A program made the position numbers and the translations under genes. From the NCBI RefSeq assembly GCF_042685265.1, contig NZ_JBHUMX010000008.1: a DNA stretch of 23,671 nt. One strand, written 5' to 3'. The DNA is from Oceanobacillus_B kapialis (GTDB taxonomy: Bacteria > Bacillota > Bacilli > Bacillales > Amphibacillaceae). Every line of letters starts with the position of its first letter. Positions within the stretch are counted from its first letter, which is position 1. Of this stretch, positions 15,354-21,985 are shown piece after piece. The notes beneath the pieces are model-generated. The model ran no database searches and was not told where the DNA came from. It was given only the letters and a program-made list of their open reading frames with translations.

Positions 15354-15614
15354 ATGGCAGTACAAAAGAGTACAGACAGTTCCAGCTTAGCAGAGGTTAT
15401 TGACCGCATACTTGATAAAGGGATCGTCATTGACGCTTATGCACGAGTTTCTGTAGTAGGTATTGAAATACTGACGGTGGAAGCAAGAGTCGTAATTGCA
15501 AGTGTCGACACATGGTTACGTTATGCAGAAGCTGTTGGGCTACTTCGAGATGATGTCGAAGAAGAAGGCCTGCCAGCACAGCAAAATGAGCGAGATGCCC
15601 AGTTTAGTATATAA
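15354..15614 (+). CDS. gvpB: Gas vesicle structural protein GvpB (GvpA family)
   Basis: The 86-residue main shell protein that polymerises into the ribbed wall of the gas vesicle. It shows the GvpA family core: SSSLAEVIDRILDKGIVIDA (about 9-28), then YARVSVVGIEILTVEARVVIASVDTWLRYAEAVGL, which gives the amphipathic helix-strand-strand-helix fold. The extension after residue 65 (DDVEEEGLPAQQ) is longer than in cyanobacterial GvpA and fits Bacillus GvpB. RBS AAAGGAG stands 8 nt upstream. It is the third gene of the operon, and no second gvpA copy stands ahead of gvpP as in P. megaterium. A strong hairpin and a gene-free structured segment follow directly, consistent with separate control of this abundantly needed product. 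Confidence 0.96.
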   Translation: MAVQKSTDSSSLAEVIDRILDKGIVIDAYARVSVVGIEILTVEARVVIASVDTWLRYAEAVGLLRDDVEEEGLPAQQNERDAQFSI

Positions 15615-15630
15615 GGATGCAAATTCAATT

Positions 15631-15662
15631 GGAGAACAGTAGGTGTATACCTACTGTCCTCC
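15631..15662 (+). ncRNA. 13-bp hairpin just after gvpB, probable mRNA end-stabiliser
   Basis: ACAGTAGGT (15636-15644), a 4-nt loop and ACCTACTGT (15649-15657) pair perfectly; GGAG (15631-15634) and CTCC (15659-15662) extend the stem past one mismatch. No T-run follows, so it is not a standard terminator. A role in stabilising or processing the gvpB message is inference. Confidence 0.65.
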
Positions 15663-15664
15663 CC

Positions 15665-15850
15665 TATAGGAAAGGCGGAAGTGCCCGTTTAGAGACGTAC
15701 GGACTGGACTGAGCCGTAGGAGATAAAGGAAACACGGCGACCGTAAAGAGCTGATGTTGACTTATCGTACGGAGGTGAGGGAAGTCGCGCTAGTCTCTGG
15801 GCGCTGAAGCTGGACGTGACTGTTGCTGTCTAAGAACAGTGCGTATACAG
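15665..15850 (+). ncRNA. Candidate structured RNA inside the gvp operon
   Basis: About 185 nt without an ORF, visibly more GC-rich than its surroundings and rich in complementary segments. A 12-bp long-range stem is formed by GTGCCC (15681-15686) with GGGCGC (15799-15804) and AGAGAC (15691-15696) with GTCTCT (15793-15798), with a 4-nt bulge. Inside it are TACGG/CCGTA (15698-15702 with 15741-15745), GCCGT/ACGGC (15713-15717 with 15734-15738) and GACTT/AAGTC (15759-15763 with 15782-15786). After it stands ACTGTT/AACAGT (15819-15824 with 15835-15840). CGTACGGA occurs twice (15696 and 15766), allowing alternative pairing. I do not recognise an Rfam family. Processive antitermination, as in the EAR element of the eps operon, or a regulatory leader for gvpR-U are hypotheses only. 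Confidence 0.55.
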
Positions 15851-15896
15851 ATTTTCATACTATCTTAACCTAATTAATAGGAGTTTGGAGGATGCA

Positions 15897-16160
15897 ATGG
15901 CTATAAAAGAATTGATGGATAATGTTGCAGACTTTTTCCGAGATAATGTTGCCCCCCCTCACAAAATCACATCGGTTGAAAATGTGGAAGAAAATGGCTG
16001 GAGAGTAACGATTGAAGTGATCGAGGAAAAAGAGTACATGAAGAAATACGCCAAGGATGAAATGCTAGGAGTCTATGAAGTCTTTTTGAACGATGAAAAA
16101 GAGGTAACATCTTTTAAGCGTCTGGATATCCGCTACCGAAGTAAGATTGAAGGCGCATAG
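15897..16160 (+). CDS. gvpR: Gas vesicle protein GvpR (GvpO family)
   Basis: An 87-residue protein of the GvpO family, called GvpR in P. megaterium. Recognisable parts are an N-terminal helix, KELMDNVADFFRDN (about 4-17), then ENGWRVTIEVIEEKEY (about 32-47), DEMLGVYEVFLNDEKEV (about 52-68) and the terminal strand RLDIRYRSK, the usual alpha-beta pattern of the family (W-x-V..E...E, LGxYEV, YxR). ATG 15897 is preferred; GGAGG lies 5 nt before it, whereas the upstream TTG at 15885 lacks an RBS. GvpO proteins are linked to expression or assembly of vesicles; function in Bacillus is unclear. Only 24 bp separate it from gvpF, where gvpN would stand. Confidence 0.88.
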   Translation: MAIKELMDNVADFFRDNVAPPHKITSVENVEENGWRVTIEVIEEKEYMKKYAKDEMLGVYEVFLNDEKEVTSFKRLDIRYRSKIEGA

Positions 16161-16184
16161 TCACTAGAAAGGAGGGTTCCGTAA

Positions 16185-16949
16185 ATGAACGGTACCGAAA
16201 CTGGAATTTATATTTTCTGCGCTGTCCAAACAAATGATCCACATGATTTTGGCACCGTGGAAATTGATGGAACTTCAAGGGAGACTTTTGCGATCCAATA
16301 TGAAGATGCAGCAATGATTGCCTGCGAAGCTCCCTTGAAAATTTATCACCCAAATAAAGAAAATCTTATGATGCACCAAGCCATGGTATCAAAGGCCATG
16401 GAAGAACATGATACCGTCATCCCAATTAGTTTTGGAAATGTATTCAAGTCTGAGAAGGATGTGGAAATCCTACTTCAAAATCTTTATAGCCAATTCACAG
16501 AGATTTTTCCAGAAATCAAAGGAAAAATTGAGGTGGGCTTAAAGGTCATTGGAAATAAAGAATGGATTGAAAAACAGGTCAACAATAACCCAGAGCTACA
16601 GGAAATGGCACTAACTGCAAAAGGAAAGTCAGCTGCTGCCGGTTATTATGATCGGATAAAGCTTGGCGGTGCTGCCAAGAGCCTTATTACAAGCCTTCGG
16701 CAGGACGTGGAAGAGAACATTTACCTTCCCCTTAAATCACAGGCAACTGCCGCTGTGTCCAATGAGACACAAGGAGAAAAGATTTTACTGAATGCGTCCT
16801 TTTTAATTAATCGTGAAGATGAGGAGCGCTTCGATAAACTCGTCAATGAACAGCACGAGCAATGGAAGGATAAAGTTAGCTTTCAATATACTGGGCCATG
16901 GCCAGCCTATAATTTTATTAATATACGCCTAAGTGTTGAGAAAGCGTAA
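16185..16949 (+). CDS. gvpF: Gas vesicle assembly protein GvpF (GvpF/GvpL family)
   Basis: A 254-residue soluble protein of the GvpF/L family. The N-terminal domain begins GIYIFCAVQ (about 7-15) with the ferredoxin-like beta-alpha-beta pattern and IPISFGNVF (about 80-88, family pattern P.rFG..f). The C-terminal domain ends with YTGPWPAYNFINI, the family hallmark G-P-W-P-x-Y-x-F. GvpF binds the shell protein and is thought to keep it soluble and nucleate assembly. RBS AAAGGAGGG (16168-16176) stands 8 nt upstream. The stop overlaps the start of gvpG by one base (TAATG), indicating translational coupling. A GvpF/L paralogue follows at gvpL. Confidence 0.93.
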   Translation: MNGTETGIYIFCAVQTNDPHDFGTVEIDGTSRETFAIQYEDAAMIACEAPLKIYHPNKENLMMHQAMVSKAMEEHDTVIPISFGNVFKSEKDVEILLQNLYSQFTEIFPEIKGKIEVGLKVIGNKEWIEKQVNNNPELQEMALTAKGKSAAAGYYDRIKLGGAAKSLITSLRQDVEENIYLPLKSQATAAVSNETQGEKILLNASFLINREDEERFDKLVNEQHEQWKDKVSFQYTGPWPAYNFINIRLSVEKA

Positions 16950-17212
16950 TGCTTATTTCGGGATCGATTAAAACTATTATTGGCATTGCCAGGAAGGTTC
17001 AGGAAGAAGTTGATAAAGAACTTTATGACCTGCCAACAATCCAGCAAAAGCTCATTCAATTGCAAATGATGTATGAATTAGAAGAGATCCCTGAAGAAGC
17101 TTACAAAGCACAAGAAGCGGAGCTCTTAGCCCGATACGAAATAGCGAAAATGAAAGAAATGGAACAATGGGAAGCACTTACGACACAAAAGGATGAGGAT
17201 AAGAATGGGTAA
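16949..17212 (+). CDS. gvpG: Gas vesicle protein GvpG
   Basis: An 87-residue, mostly helical small protein of the GvpG family. It has a hydrophobic N-terminus (GSIKTIIGIARKV, about 5-17), KELYDLPTIQQKLIQLQMMYE (residues about 23-43; two parts of the family's conserved helix) and the I-P-E-E-A-Y segment (about 47-52). GvpG is required for gas vesicle formation and is reported to interact with GvpF/L. It sits between gvpF (1-bp overlap) and gvpL (8-bp overlap), the order found in P. megaterium. An RBS is not obvious, in line with coupling to gvpF. Confidence 0.9.
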   Translation: MLISGSIKTIIGIARKVQEEVDKELYDLPTIQQKLIQLQMMYELEEIPEEAYKAQEAELLARYEIAKMKEMEQWEALTTQKDEDKNG

Positions 17213-18044
17213 CTTAATTTATTTATATGGCCTTACGCCAACAACTGAAATGGAAAAGAGAGCCTTACCAAGCATTACAGGCTTTGATGGGAAAAGCAGC
17301 CTTTATACGTTACCGATTGGTGAAACAACTGCTATTGTATGCGAGCTATCAGAGGAAGAATACAATGCCAAGAACATAGAGAACAAAGTTAATAATGATA
17401 TGGAATGGCTACAGGAAAAAGCCTTTCATCACCATGAAACCATTACATCCCTTCACCAGCAGTACACGTTTATCCCTTTAAAATTTTGTACGATTTATGA
17501 AGACCCTGAAAACCTTCAAGCGACCATTAGCGCAAGCGAAGAGCAGTTAAGCCAATCGTTTAAAACGTTACATGCTAACGAGGAATGGACTCTTAAAATC
17601 TATTGTAAGGAGCAGAAACTAAGGGATGCAATTAAAAAATCCCACCCTGCACTAGAAAAAAAGAAGGAAGAAATCGCGAAACTTCCTCGTGGCAGACAAT
17701 TCTTTGAAAAAAAGAAGATGGATTCTATTGTTGATAAGCAGCTCGAACAAGAAAAGGATCTTTTTGGGGAGATTTTACATGAAGAACTAAAAAGTATCGC
17801 CACCAACTACACCGTAAAAAAGAATTGGGATAAAGATATGACCGGGCTAAAAGAAGATATGGTTTGGAATAGTGCCTACCTGGTTGCAAAAGAAAAGGTC
17901 GAGGTATTTAAAGACAAAATTTTGACGTTTGAAGAACAGCAGGCAGATACGACGTGGAGGATTGAAGCTACAGGCCCTTGGCCAGCCTACCATTTCTCTG
18001 ATTTTTCACAGGGTGAGGAGAAACAGTATGCCAACAACTCGTGA
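17205..18044 (+). CDS. gvpL: Gas vesicle protein GvpL (GvpF/GvpL family)
   Basis: A 279-residue second member of the GvpF/L family. N-terminal MGNLIYLYGL (1-10), IPLKFCTIYE (about 84-93) corresponding to the IPISFGNVF motif of GvpF, a lysine-rich middle and a C-terminal ATGPWPAYHFSDF match the family. ATG 17205 with GAGGATAAG just upstream is chosen over the in-frame ATG at 17193, which has no proper RBS spacing. It overlaps gvpG by 8 bp and its end overlaps gvpS by 17 bp, so translation is likely coupled across G-L-S. Role: an assembly factor that contacts several Gvp proteins in other systems. Confidence 0.9.
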   Translation: MGNLIYLYGLTPTTEMEKRALPSITGFDGKSSLYTLPIGETTAIVCELSEEEYNAKNIENKVNNDMEWLQEKAFHHHETITSLHQQYTFIPLKFCTIYEDPENLQATISASEEQLSQSFKTLHANEEWTLKIYCKEQKLRDAIKKSHPALEKKKEEIAKLPRGRQFFEKKKMDSIVDKQLEQEKDLFGEILHEELKSIATNYTVKKNWDKDMTGLKEDMVWNSAYLVAKEKVEVFKDKILTFEEQQADTTWRIEATGPWPAYHFSDFSQGEEKQYANNS

Positions 18045-18300
18045 AACGATTGAAAATAAGGAAGTAGGTCTAATTGATATTTTGGATGTCATTCTTGATA
18101 AGGGGGTCGCCATTAAAGGAGACTTAATCATTTCCATCGCCGGCGTCGACCTCGTCTATCTAGATCTACGTGTATTAATCGCTTCTGTAGAAACACTCGT
18201 CCAATCGTCTAATCAGCAAAAAGAGGTTACCTCAGAACAATTTGATACCCAAAGGAGGGAGTTACTCCATGCTACAGGACAATCAGAGGGGACGTATTAA
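18028..18300 (+). CDS. gvpS: Gas vesicle minor shell-family protein GvpS
   Basis: A 90-residue GvpA-family protein. VGLIDILDVILDKGVAIKGD (about 12-31) and LIISIAGVDLVYLDLRVLIASVETL repeat the GvpA core, followed by a short polar tail. GvpS in P. megaterium occupies the same position, between gvpL and gvpK. The ATG at 18028 has GAGGAG 7 nt upstream. It overlaps gvpL by 17 bp and gvpK by 32 bp, so it is compactly packed. GvpA-like minor proteins (J, M, S) are believed to act in nucleation or at the conical ends of the vesicle. Confidence 0.9.
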   Translation: MPTTRETIENKEVGLIDILDVILDKGVAIKGDLIISIAGVDLVYLDLRVLIASVETLVQSSNQQKEVTSEQFDTQRRELLHATGQSEGTY

Positions 18301-18550
18301 CTTAGATCCAGACAGCGCAGAAGATGGTCTCGCCCAGCTCGTGATGACCGTAATTGAGCTATTGCGGCAGGTAGTAGAACGACACGCCATCAGACGCGTG
18401 GAGGGGGGCACCCTATCAGACGAGCAAATCGAGGACCTTGGGGAAGCGCTTATGAACTTGGAAGATAAAATGGAAGAATTGAAAGAAATTTTCGGCCTGG
18501 ATGCCGAGGATTTAAATATCGATCTTGGCCCGTTAGGAAATCTGATGTAA
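18269..18550 (+). CDS. gvpK: Gas vesicle protein GvpK
   Basis: A 93-residue helical protein of the GvpK family. INLDPDSAEDGLAQLVMTVI (about 9-28) and ELLRQVVERHAIRRVEGGTL (about 29-48) are near-diagnostic, followed by LSDEQIEDLGEALMNLEDKM and a short tail. GvpK is needed for vesicle formation, its exact job being unresolved. The ATG at 18269 is preceded by AAAGGAGGGA at 8 nt, so the TTG at 18242 is not needed. Its first 32 bases overlap the end of gvpS in another frame. Confidence 0.93.
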   Translation: MLQDNQRGRINLDPDSAEDGLAQLVMTVIELLRQVVERHAIRRVEGGTLSDEQIEDLGEALMNLEDKMEELKEIFGLDAEDLNIDLGPLGNLM

Positions 18551-18567
18551 GAAAGGAGAACTTCTAC

Positions 18568-18909
18568 ATGCCTGTTGAACAACAATTACAGCTAAACAAT
18601 GGACCTAGTAACCTAGTCGATGTGCTGGAAAAAGTACTTGATAAAGGTGTTGTCATAGCCGGTGATATCTCTGTCGGAATTGCCGATGTAGAGTTAATCA
18701 CGATTAAAATCAGACTTATTGTGGCTTCTGTTGATAAGGCGAAGGAAATCGGCATGGATTGGTGGGAAACAGATCCATATTTGACTTCCAAAGCAACGGA
18801 AAAAACAACCGCTCTTGAACAAGAGAATAAGCAATTGCAAGAAAGACTTCATGCACTTGAAAATAAATTAATGAACAATGAGTCTACAGCAAATACAACT
18901 GGAGGGTAA
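18568..18909 (+). CDS. gvpJ: Gas vesicle minor shell-family protein GvpJ
   Basis: A 113-residue GvpA-family protein with an extended C-terminus. NLVDVLEKVLDKGVVIAGDI (about 14-33) and VELITIKIRLIVASVDKAKEIGMDWW carry the GvpA-type core with the D-W-W segment typical of GvpJ. Residues 78-105 form a coiled-coil tail (ALEQENKQLQERLHALENKL). AAAGGAG stands about 9 nt upstream. It follows gvpK by 17 bp and precedes gvpT by 5 bp. Expected as a low-abundance nucleation or tip component. Confidence 0.92.
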   Translation: MPVEQQLQLNNGPSNLVDVLEKVLDKGVVIAGDISVGIADVELITIKIRLIVASVDKAKEIGMDWWETDPYLTSKATEKTTALEQENKQLQERLHALENKLMNNESTANTTGG

Positions 18910-18914
18910 ATGAT

Positions 18915-19745
18915 ATGACCACAGATAACAACGACAAGAAAAAAGCTGGATCCATTAGAAGAGCTGCGACTGGAGGAATTTTAGGAGCGACGGTTGGTTA
19001 CCTATCCGCCCCACAGAACCGCAAAAAGCTTATGACGAATTTAAGTAAAGAGATGCTTATAAATAAAGGAAACCAACTTGGCTCTGTAACGAAAGAAAAA
19101 TTAAGTACACTAAAAGATAGTGGGAAGGAAAAATCAGCAAACGCTTATCAAAGTATAAAAGACTCTACTACAAGTCTATTAAAGAAGAACAAAGAGGATG
19201 AGGGTCGTGAGGAAGCCACTGATCAAGAGGGCTCCATGGATTTACCAGAAGAGGAAGAGGAGACAGAAATGCAACACACTGGTTCAAATGATCAGGAGTA
19301 CGATTCCTTAAAAGAAGAAAATGCAGAGCTGCAATCAAGACTGGATAGCCTTGAAGAAAAAATGAATCAGCTCCTAGATGCCCAGTTAAACAATCAGGAA
19401 AACGAAAATGAAGATGAAGAAGAGAATGAAGACCCTGAGGATAATAAAGATGAGGACGATGAAGATACTGAAGACAGCGCAGAAGCCGAAGAAACAGAAG
19501 ACGACGAGGATGAGACAGAGGAAGATAAAAGTTCCTCTTCCAAGTCTAACGTGAAATCTAACTCCACAAAGGCAACCAATAAGAAAAATCAAAATGCAGG
19601 AAAATCTACAGGAACTAGAAAAACAACTAGGAAAAGCTCCAATAATGCTAGTACAGCTAAAAGTTCTACAAAAGCAAAAAAAGAAACATCTAATTCCGAT
19701 AAAGAAGAGACCGATATTGAAAGCAATGATGATACGACTGCCTAG
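18915..19745 (+). CDS. gvpT: Gas vesicle accessory protein GvpT (YtxH-like)
   Basis: A 276-residue protein in the gvpT position. Residues 15-40 form a YtxH-like glycine/alanine segment, ATGGILGATVGYLSAPQNRK, followed by a charged region. A coiled coil (EYDSLKEENAELQSRLDSLE, about 126-145) is followed by an extremely acidic tract (about 157-210, nearly all Asp/Glu) and then a Ser/Thr/Lys-rich tail (about 210-260). The distal half is therefore expected to be disordered. GGAGGG stands upstream of the ATG, 5 bp after the gvpJ stop. A dispersed repeat follows at 19761. The role of GvpT is not established; surface or clustering roles are possible. Confidence 0.82.
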   Translation: MTTDNNDKKKAGSIRRAATGGILGATVGYLSAPQNRKKLMTNLSKEMLINKGNQLGSVTKEKLSTLKDSGKEKSANAYQSIKDSTTSLLKKNKEDEGREEATDQEGSMDLPEEEEETEMQHTGSNDQEYDSLKEENAELQSRLDSLEEKMNQLLDAQLNNQENENEDEEENEDPEDNKDEDDEDTEDSAEAEETEDDEDETEEDKSSSSKSNVKSNSTKATNKKNQNAGKSTGTRKTTRKSSNNASTAKSSTKAKKETSNSDKEETDIESNDDTTA

Positions 19746-19760
19746 TCATAGTAATGCTAG

Positions 19761-19880
19761 ATAAAGCAAAACTTCATTTGGTGGGTGTTCCCCTTCCTCC
19801 CCCACTAAAAGTTAGTTGAACAAATCGGACCTTTACTGGAAGTTGATCCCGAGGTTCTTACTGCCAGTACAGGCGAAATA
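19761..19880 (+). repeat. Dispersed two-hairpin repeat, copy between gvpT and gvpU
   Basis: It begins ATAAAGCAAAACTTCATTTG and ends TACTGCCAGTACAGGCG. First hairpin GGTGGG with CCCACT, second ACTGGAAGT with ACTGCCAGT around a short loop. It lies in the 151-bp space between gvpT and gvpU, in operon orientation. Confidence 0.8.
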
Positions 19881-19896
19881 ATAAAGGAGAGATAGT

Positions 19897-20304
19897 ATGA
19901 GCGATAACACGACGAAGGATAATATTCTGTCCCATTTTGTGTTTGCATCCAATAAGCATGATTTCAATTTAGATATTTCCCTGCTCGTTAATGGGGCACT
20001 CGTATCAGGTACATTAATTTCTGCTCAGGAATACTTTCAACTGTTAAGTAAATCCTTTGAGGATGGAAACGATATTTCACAGGCATTAGGCGAACAGCTT
20101 GCAAAAACGAGTGAACAGCTGGAATCACAGGAAAACCCTGAGCAGGCTGAATATATTCATCTAAAAAACTCGCAAATTTACAGTGGTGGAAGTAAACCAA
20201 CACCCTCAAAAAGTGATATTCTGTGGAGAGGAAAATTAAGTGAAGTGGACAGTTTTTTCCTTGGCAAGATTACGGAAACGAAACGAACGGCCAGCAGCAA
20301 ATAA
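19897..20304 (+). CDS. gvpU: Gas vesicle protein GvpU
   Basis: A 135-residue soluble protein that closes the operon. LVNGALVSGTLISAQEYF (about 30-47) is the best-conserved patch of GvpU; the middle is helical and acidic, and residues 104-122 (KSDILWRGKLSEVDSFFLG) form the conserved C-terminal strand. GvpU of P. megaterium has been reported to control clustering of gas vesicles by phase transition. AAAGGAG stands about 9 nt before the ATG. It is separated from gvpT by a dispersed repeat, and its TAA stop lies inside the first bases (ATAAAG) of the next repeat copy, so insertion of that repeat may have set the C-terminus. Confidence 0.87.
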   Translation: MSDNTTKDNILSHFVFASNKHDFNLDISLLVNGALVSGTLISAQEYFQLLSKSFEDGNDISQALGEQLAKTSEQLESQENPEQAEYIHLKNSQIYSGGSKPTPSKSDILWRGKLSEVDSFFLGKITETKRTASSK

Positions 20305-20463
20305 AGTGAAACTTCATTTGCTGGGGGCTTCTATCCTCCCCCACCAAATGTTAGTTGAACGAATCGGACCTTTACTGGCAGTTGATCCCCCACTTAGAAT
20401 GCTTAATTATTTCCCGCATTCTTGAAGTGGGGGTCTTACTGCCAGTTAAGGCGGGATAAATCT
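20301..20463 (+). repeat. Dispersed two-hairpin repeat, longest copy
   Basis: The fullest copy (about 163 nt). Hairpin 1: CATTTG then TGGGGG (20326-20337) with CCCCCACCAAATG (20338-20350 region). Hairpin 2 is long and nested: ACTGGCAGT (20373-20381), CCCCCACTTAGAATGC, then GCATTCTTGAAGTGGGGG and ACTGCCAGT (20438-20446). It ends GGCGGGATAAAT. It sits between gvpU and the operon terminator. Confidence 0.88.
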
Positions 20464-20474
20464 GGGCTGCTTAT

Positions 20475-20520
20475 AACGAAGCAGTGCCGCCGTCTTCATC
20501 ATGGTGCTGCTTCGTTTTTT
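20475..20520 (+). terminator. Intrinsic terminator of the gas vesicle operon
   Basis: AACGAAGCAG (20475-20484) pairs with CTGCTTCGTT (20507-20516) over a 22-nt loop, followed by a T-run to 20520. The 146 bp to the next gene have no gene; they should hold the promoter of the exporter, which I could not fix. Confidence 0.82.
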
Positions 20521-20666
20521 ACTTGATACCTCCCTTTTGCCTCGTTAACTAGTTCTGATTACTTCATTTAGTTAACCTCTTTCCCTTTCTCTGTTTTAAG
20601 TCTTCCCTTTCTGCTTCCTACCCCTTATACTTTTATCATAATTACAAATGAAAGTGCGGGAATGAC

Positions 20667-21410
20667 ATGGATGAACGACAAGTAATTTCAAATGTATGTA
20701 TGCTTGCAGGTAAAATTATGCTAGAGAGTGGCGCAGAAACCTATCGCGTGGAAGATACCATGACCCGAATTGCTGCAGCGTTTGGGTTAACAGAAGCGGA
20801 AAGCTATGCGACCCCCACAGGGATCAACTTTTCCACGGACAGCCATGATGCATCACACTTCCGGCGTATTTCGAAGCGTTCTACAGACTTACATAAAATA
20901 GCCCAGGTAAACAGTATATCCAGACAGATAAGCGAGGGTGGGATCGATCCAAGAGAAGCGCTTCTTCATTTAAAAGGGCTCTCTTCCACTTCCAATGTAT
21001 ACCCTTATTGGCTACAAATTGCCGCTGCTGCGTTGGTCAGTGGCAGCTTTGCCATCATGTTTGGCGGCCAATTGCTTGATTTTCTTCCGGCCTTTTTTGC
21101 TGGAGGGGTGGGATTTGCGGCAATGATCGGCTTTGAGAAGCTTGTAGAAACCAGGTTCTTTGCTGAGTTTTTTGCATCCTTCATCATTGGCTTGCTGGCA
21201 ATTGGCTGCCTGCATTTCTCCTTTGGGGTAAACCTGGATAAAATTATTATTGGTGCTGTTATGCCACTCGTACCAGGTCTGCATATCACCAATGCCGTTA
21301 GAGACTTAATGGCTGGCCACTTGGTAGCAGGGGTCTCCAAGGGTGTTGAGGCAATGCTAACAGCCTTTGCTATCGGGGCAGGCGTAGCGGTAGTGTTTGC
21401 GTTTTTATAA
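20667..21410 (+). CDS. ThrE-family exporter, larger subunit (YjjP-like)
   Basis: A 247-residue protein of the threonine/serine exporter family (ThrE domain). The cytoplasmic N-terminal part holds the family signature: LESGAETYRVEDTMTRI (about 19-35), YATPTGINFS and the FRRISKRSTDLHKI stretch. About five membrane helices follow (from about 110), ending VPGLHITNAVRDLMAGHLVAG, another conserved patch. In Corynebacterium ThrE both parts are one chain; here, as in E. coli YjjP/YjjB, they are split in two genes. The substrate may be an amino acid or a dicarboxylate such as succinate. RBS is weak (GCGGGA). Confidence 0.87.
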   Translation: MDERQVISNVCMLAGKIMLESGAETYRVEDTMTRIAAAFGLTEAESYATPTGINFSTDSHDASHFRRISKRSTDLHKIAQVNSISRQISEGGIDPREALLHLKGLSSTSNVYPYWLQIAAAALVSGSFAIMFGGQLLDFLPAFFAGGVGFAAMIGFEKLVETRFFAEFFASFIIGLLAIGCLHFSFGVNLDKIIIGAVMPLVPGLHITNAVRDLMAGHLVAGVSKGVEAMLTAFAIGAGVAVVFAFL

Positions 21411-21440
21411 TGTAAGATTGATCCTTAATGAGGTGTTTCT

Positions 21441-21881
21441 ATGATACTCGCACAATGTATAACAAGTTTTATAGCTTCAGCCGGTTTCGGTATTTTATTT
21501 AATGCCCCGCGCCATGCCCTGATTCAATGCGGGCTTGTTGGCATGTTTGGCTGGCTTCTTTACTATATTTTAGTGGCAGAAGGCATCGATGTAGTCCCCG
21601 CAACCGTTTTTGCTGCCATGCTCGTCGCTGTGCTCAGCCAACTATGCGCAAAGGTTTTCCGCACACCGATCATTATTTTCAATGTTTCTGGGATTATTCC
21701 CCTTGTACCGGGAGGGATCGCTTATGACGCGATGCGAAACTTTGTAGAAAATGACTATTTCCAAGCTGTTCAGTTATCCGCAAAGGTGATGTTGCTTGCT
21801 GGGGGGATTGCCATTGGTCTTGTGTTTTCTGAGGTGATCAATCAGCTTTTTCGTAAGTCCTGGAACTGGTTGAAACCATAA
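21441..21881 (+). CDS. ThrE-family exporter, smaller subunit (YjjB-like)
   Basis: A 146-residue, four-helix membrane protein of the ThrE_2 domain type. GFGILFNAPRHALIQCGLVG (about 17-36) and IFNVSGIIPLVPGGIAYDAM (about 88-107) are its conserved segments; the second matches VPGLHITNAVRDLM of the larger subunit. It follows the larger subunit by 30 bp with a GAGGTG RBS, so both are in one operon and presumably form a heteromeric exporter. Confidence 0.87.
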   Translation: MILAQCITSFIASAGFGILFNAPRHALIQCGLVGMFGWLLYYILVAEGIDVVPATVFAAMLVAVLSQLCAKVFRTPIIIFNVSGIIPLVPGGIAYDAMRNFVENDYFQAVQLSAKVMLLAGGIAIGLVFSEVINQLFRKSWNWLKP

Positions 21882-21956
21882 GGATTTTACCGATTTCGTT
21901 GCATAGGTTTTTATGGACTTGCACAGACTTAAAATAACGAGGCCGGGTTTGATTAG

Positions 21957-21985
21957 TTGATTTATCATTTTTTTCCTTATAAAAT
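21957..21985 (+). promoter_or_regulatory. Sigma-A-like promoter of zwf
   Basis: TTGATT (21957-21962), 17-bp spacer, TAAAAT (21980-21985). The predicted start near 21992 means the in-frame ATG at 21994 would be leaderless, favouring TTG at 22021 as initiator. Confidence 0.55.

Noticed and set aside
15631..15662. The hairpin after gvpB as an intrinsic terminator
   Set aside because: The stem is strong but is followed by C-rich sequence, not a T-run.
15665..15850. Group II intron or its domain V in the gvp operon
   Set aside because: GAGCCGTA near 15711 recalls domain V, but the matching arm and the GNRA loop are missing, and GTGCG occurs at the wrong end of the segment.
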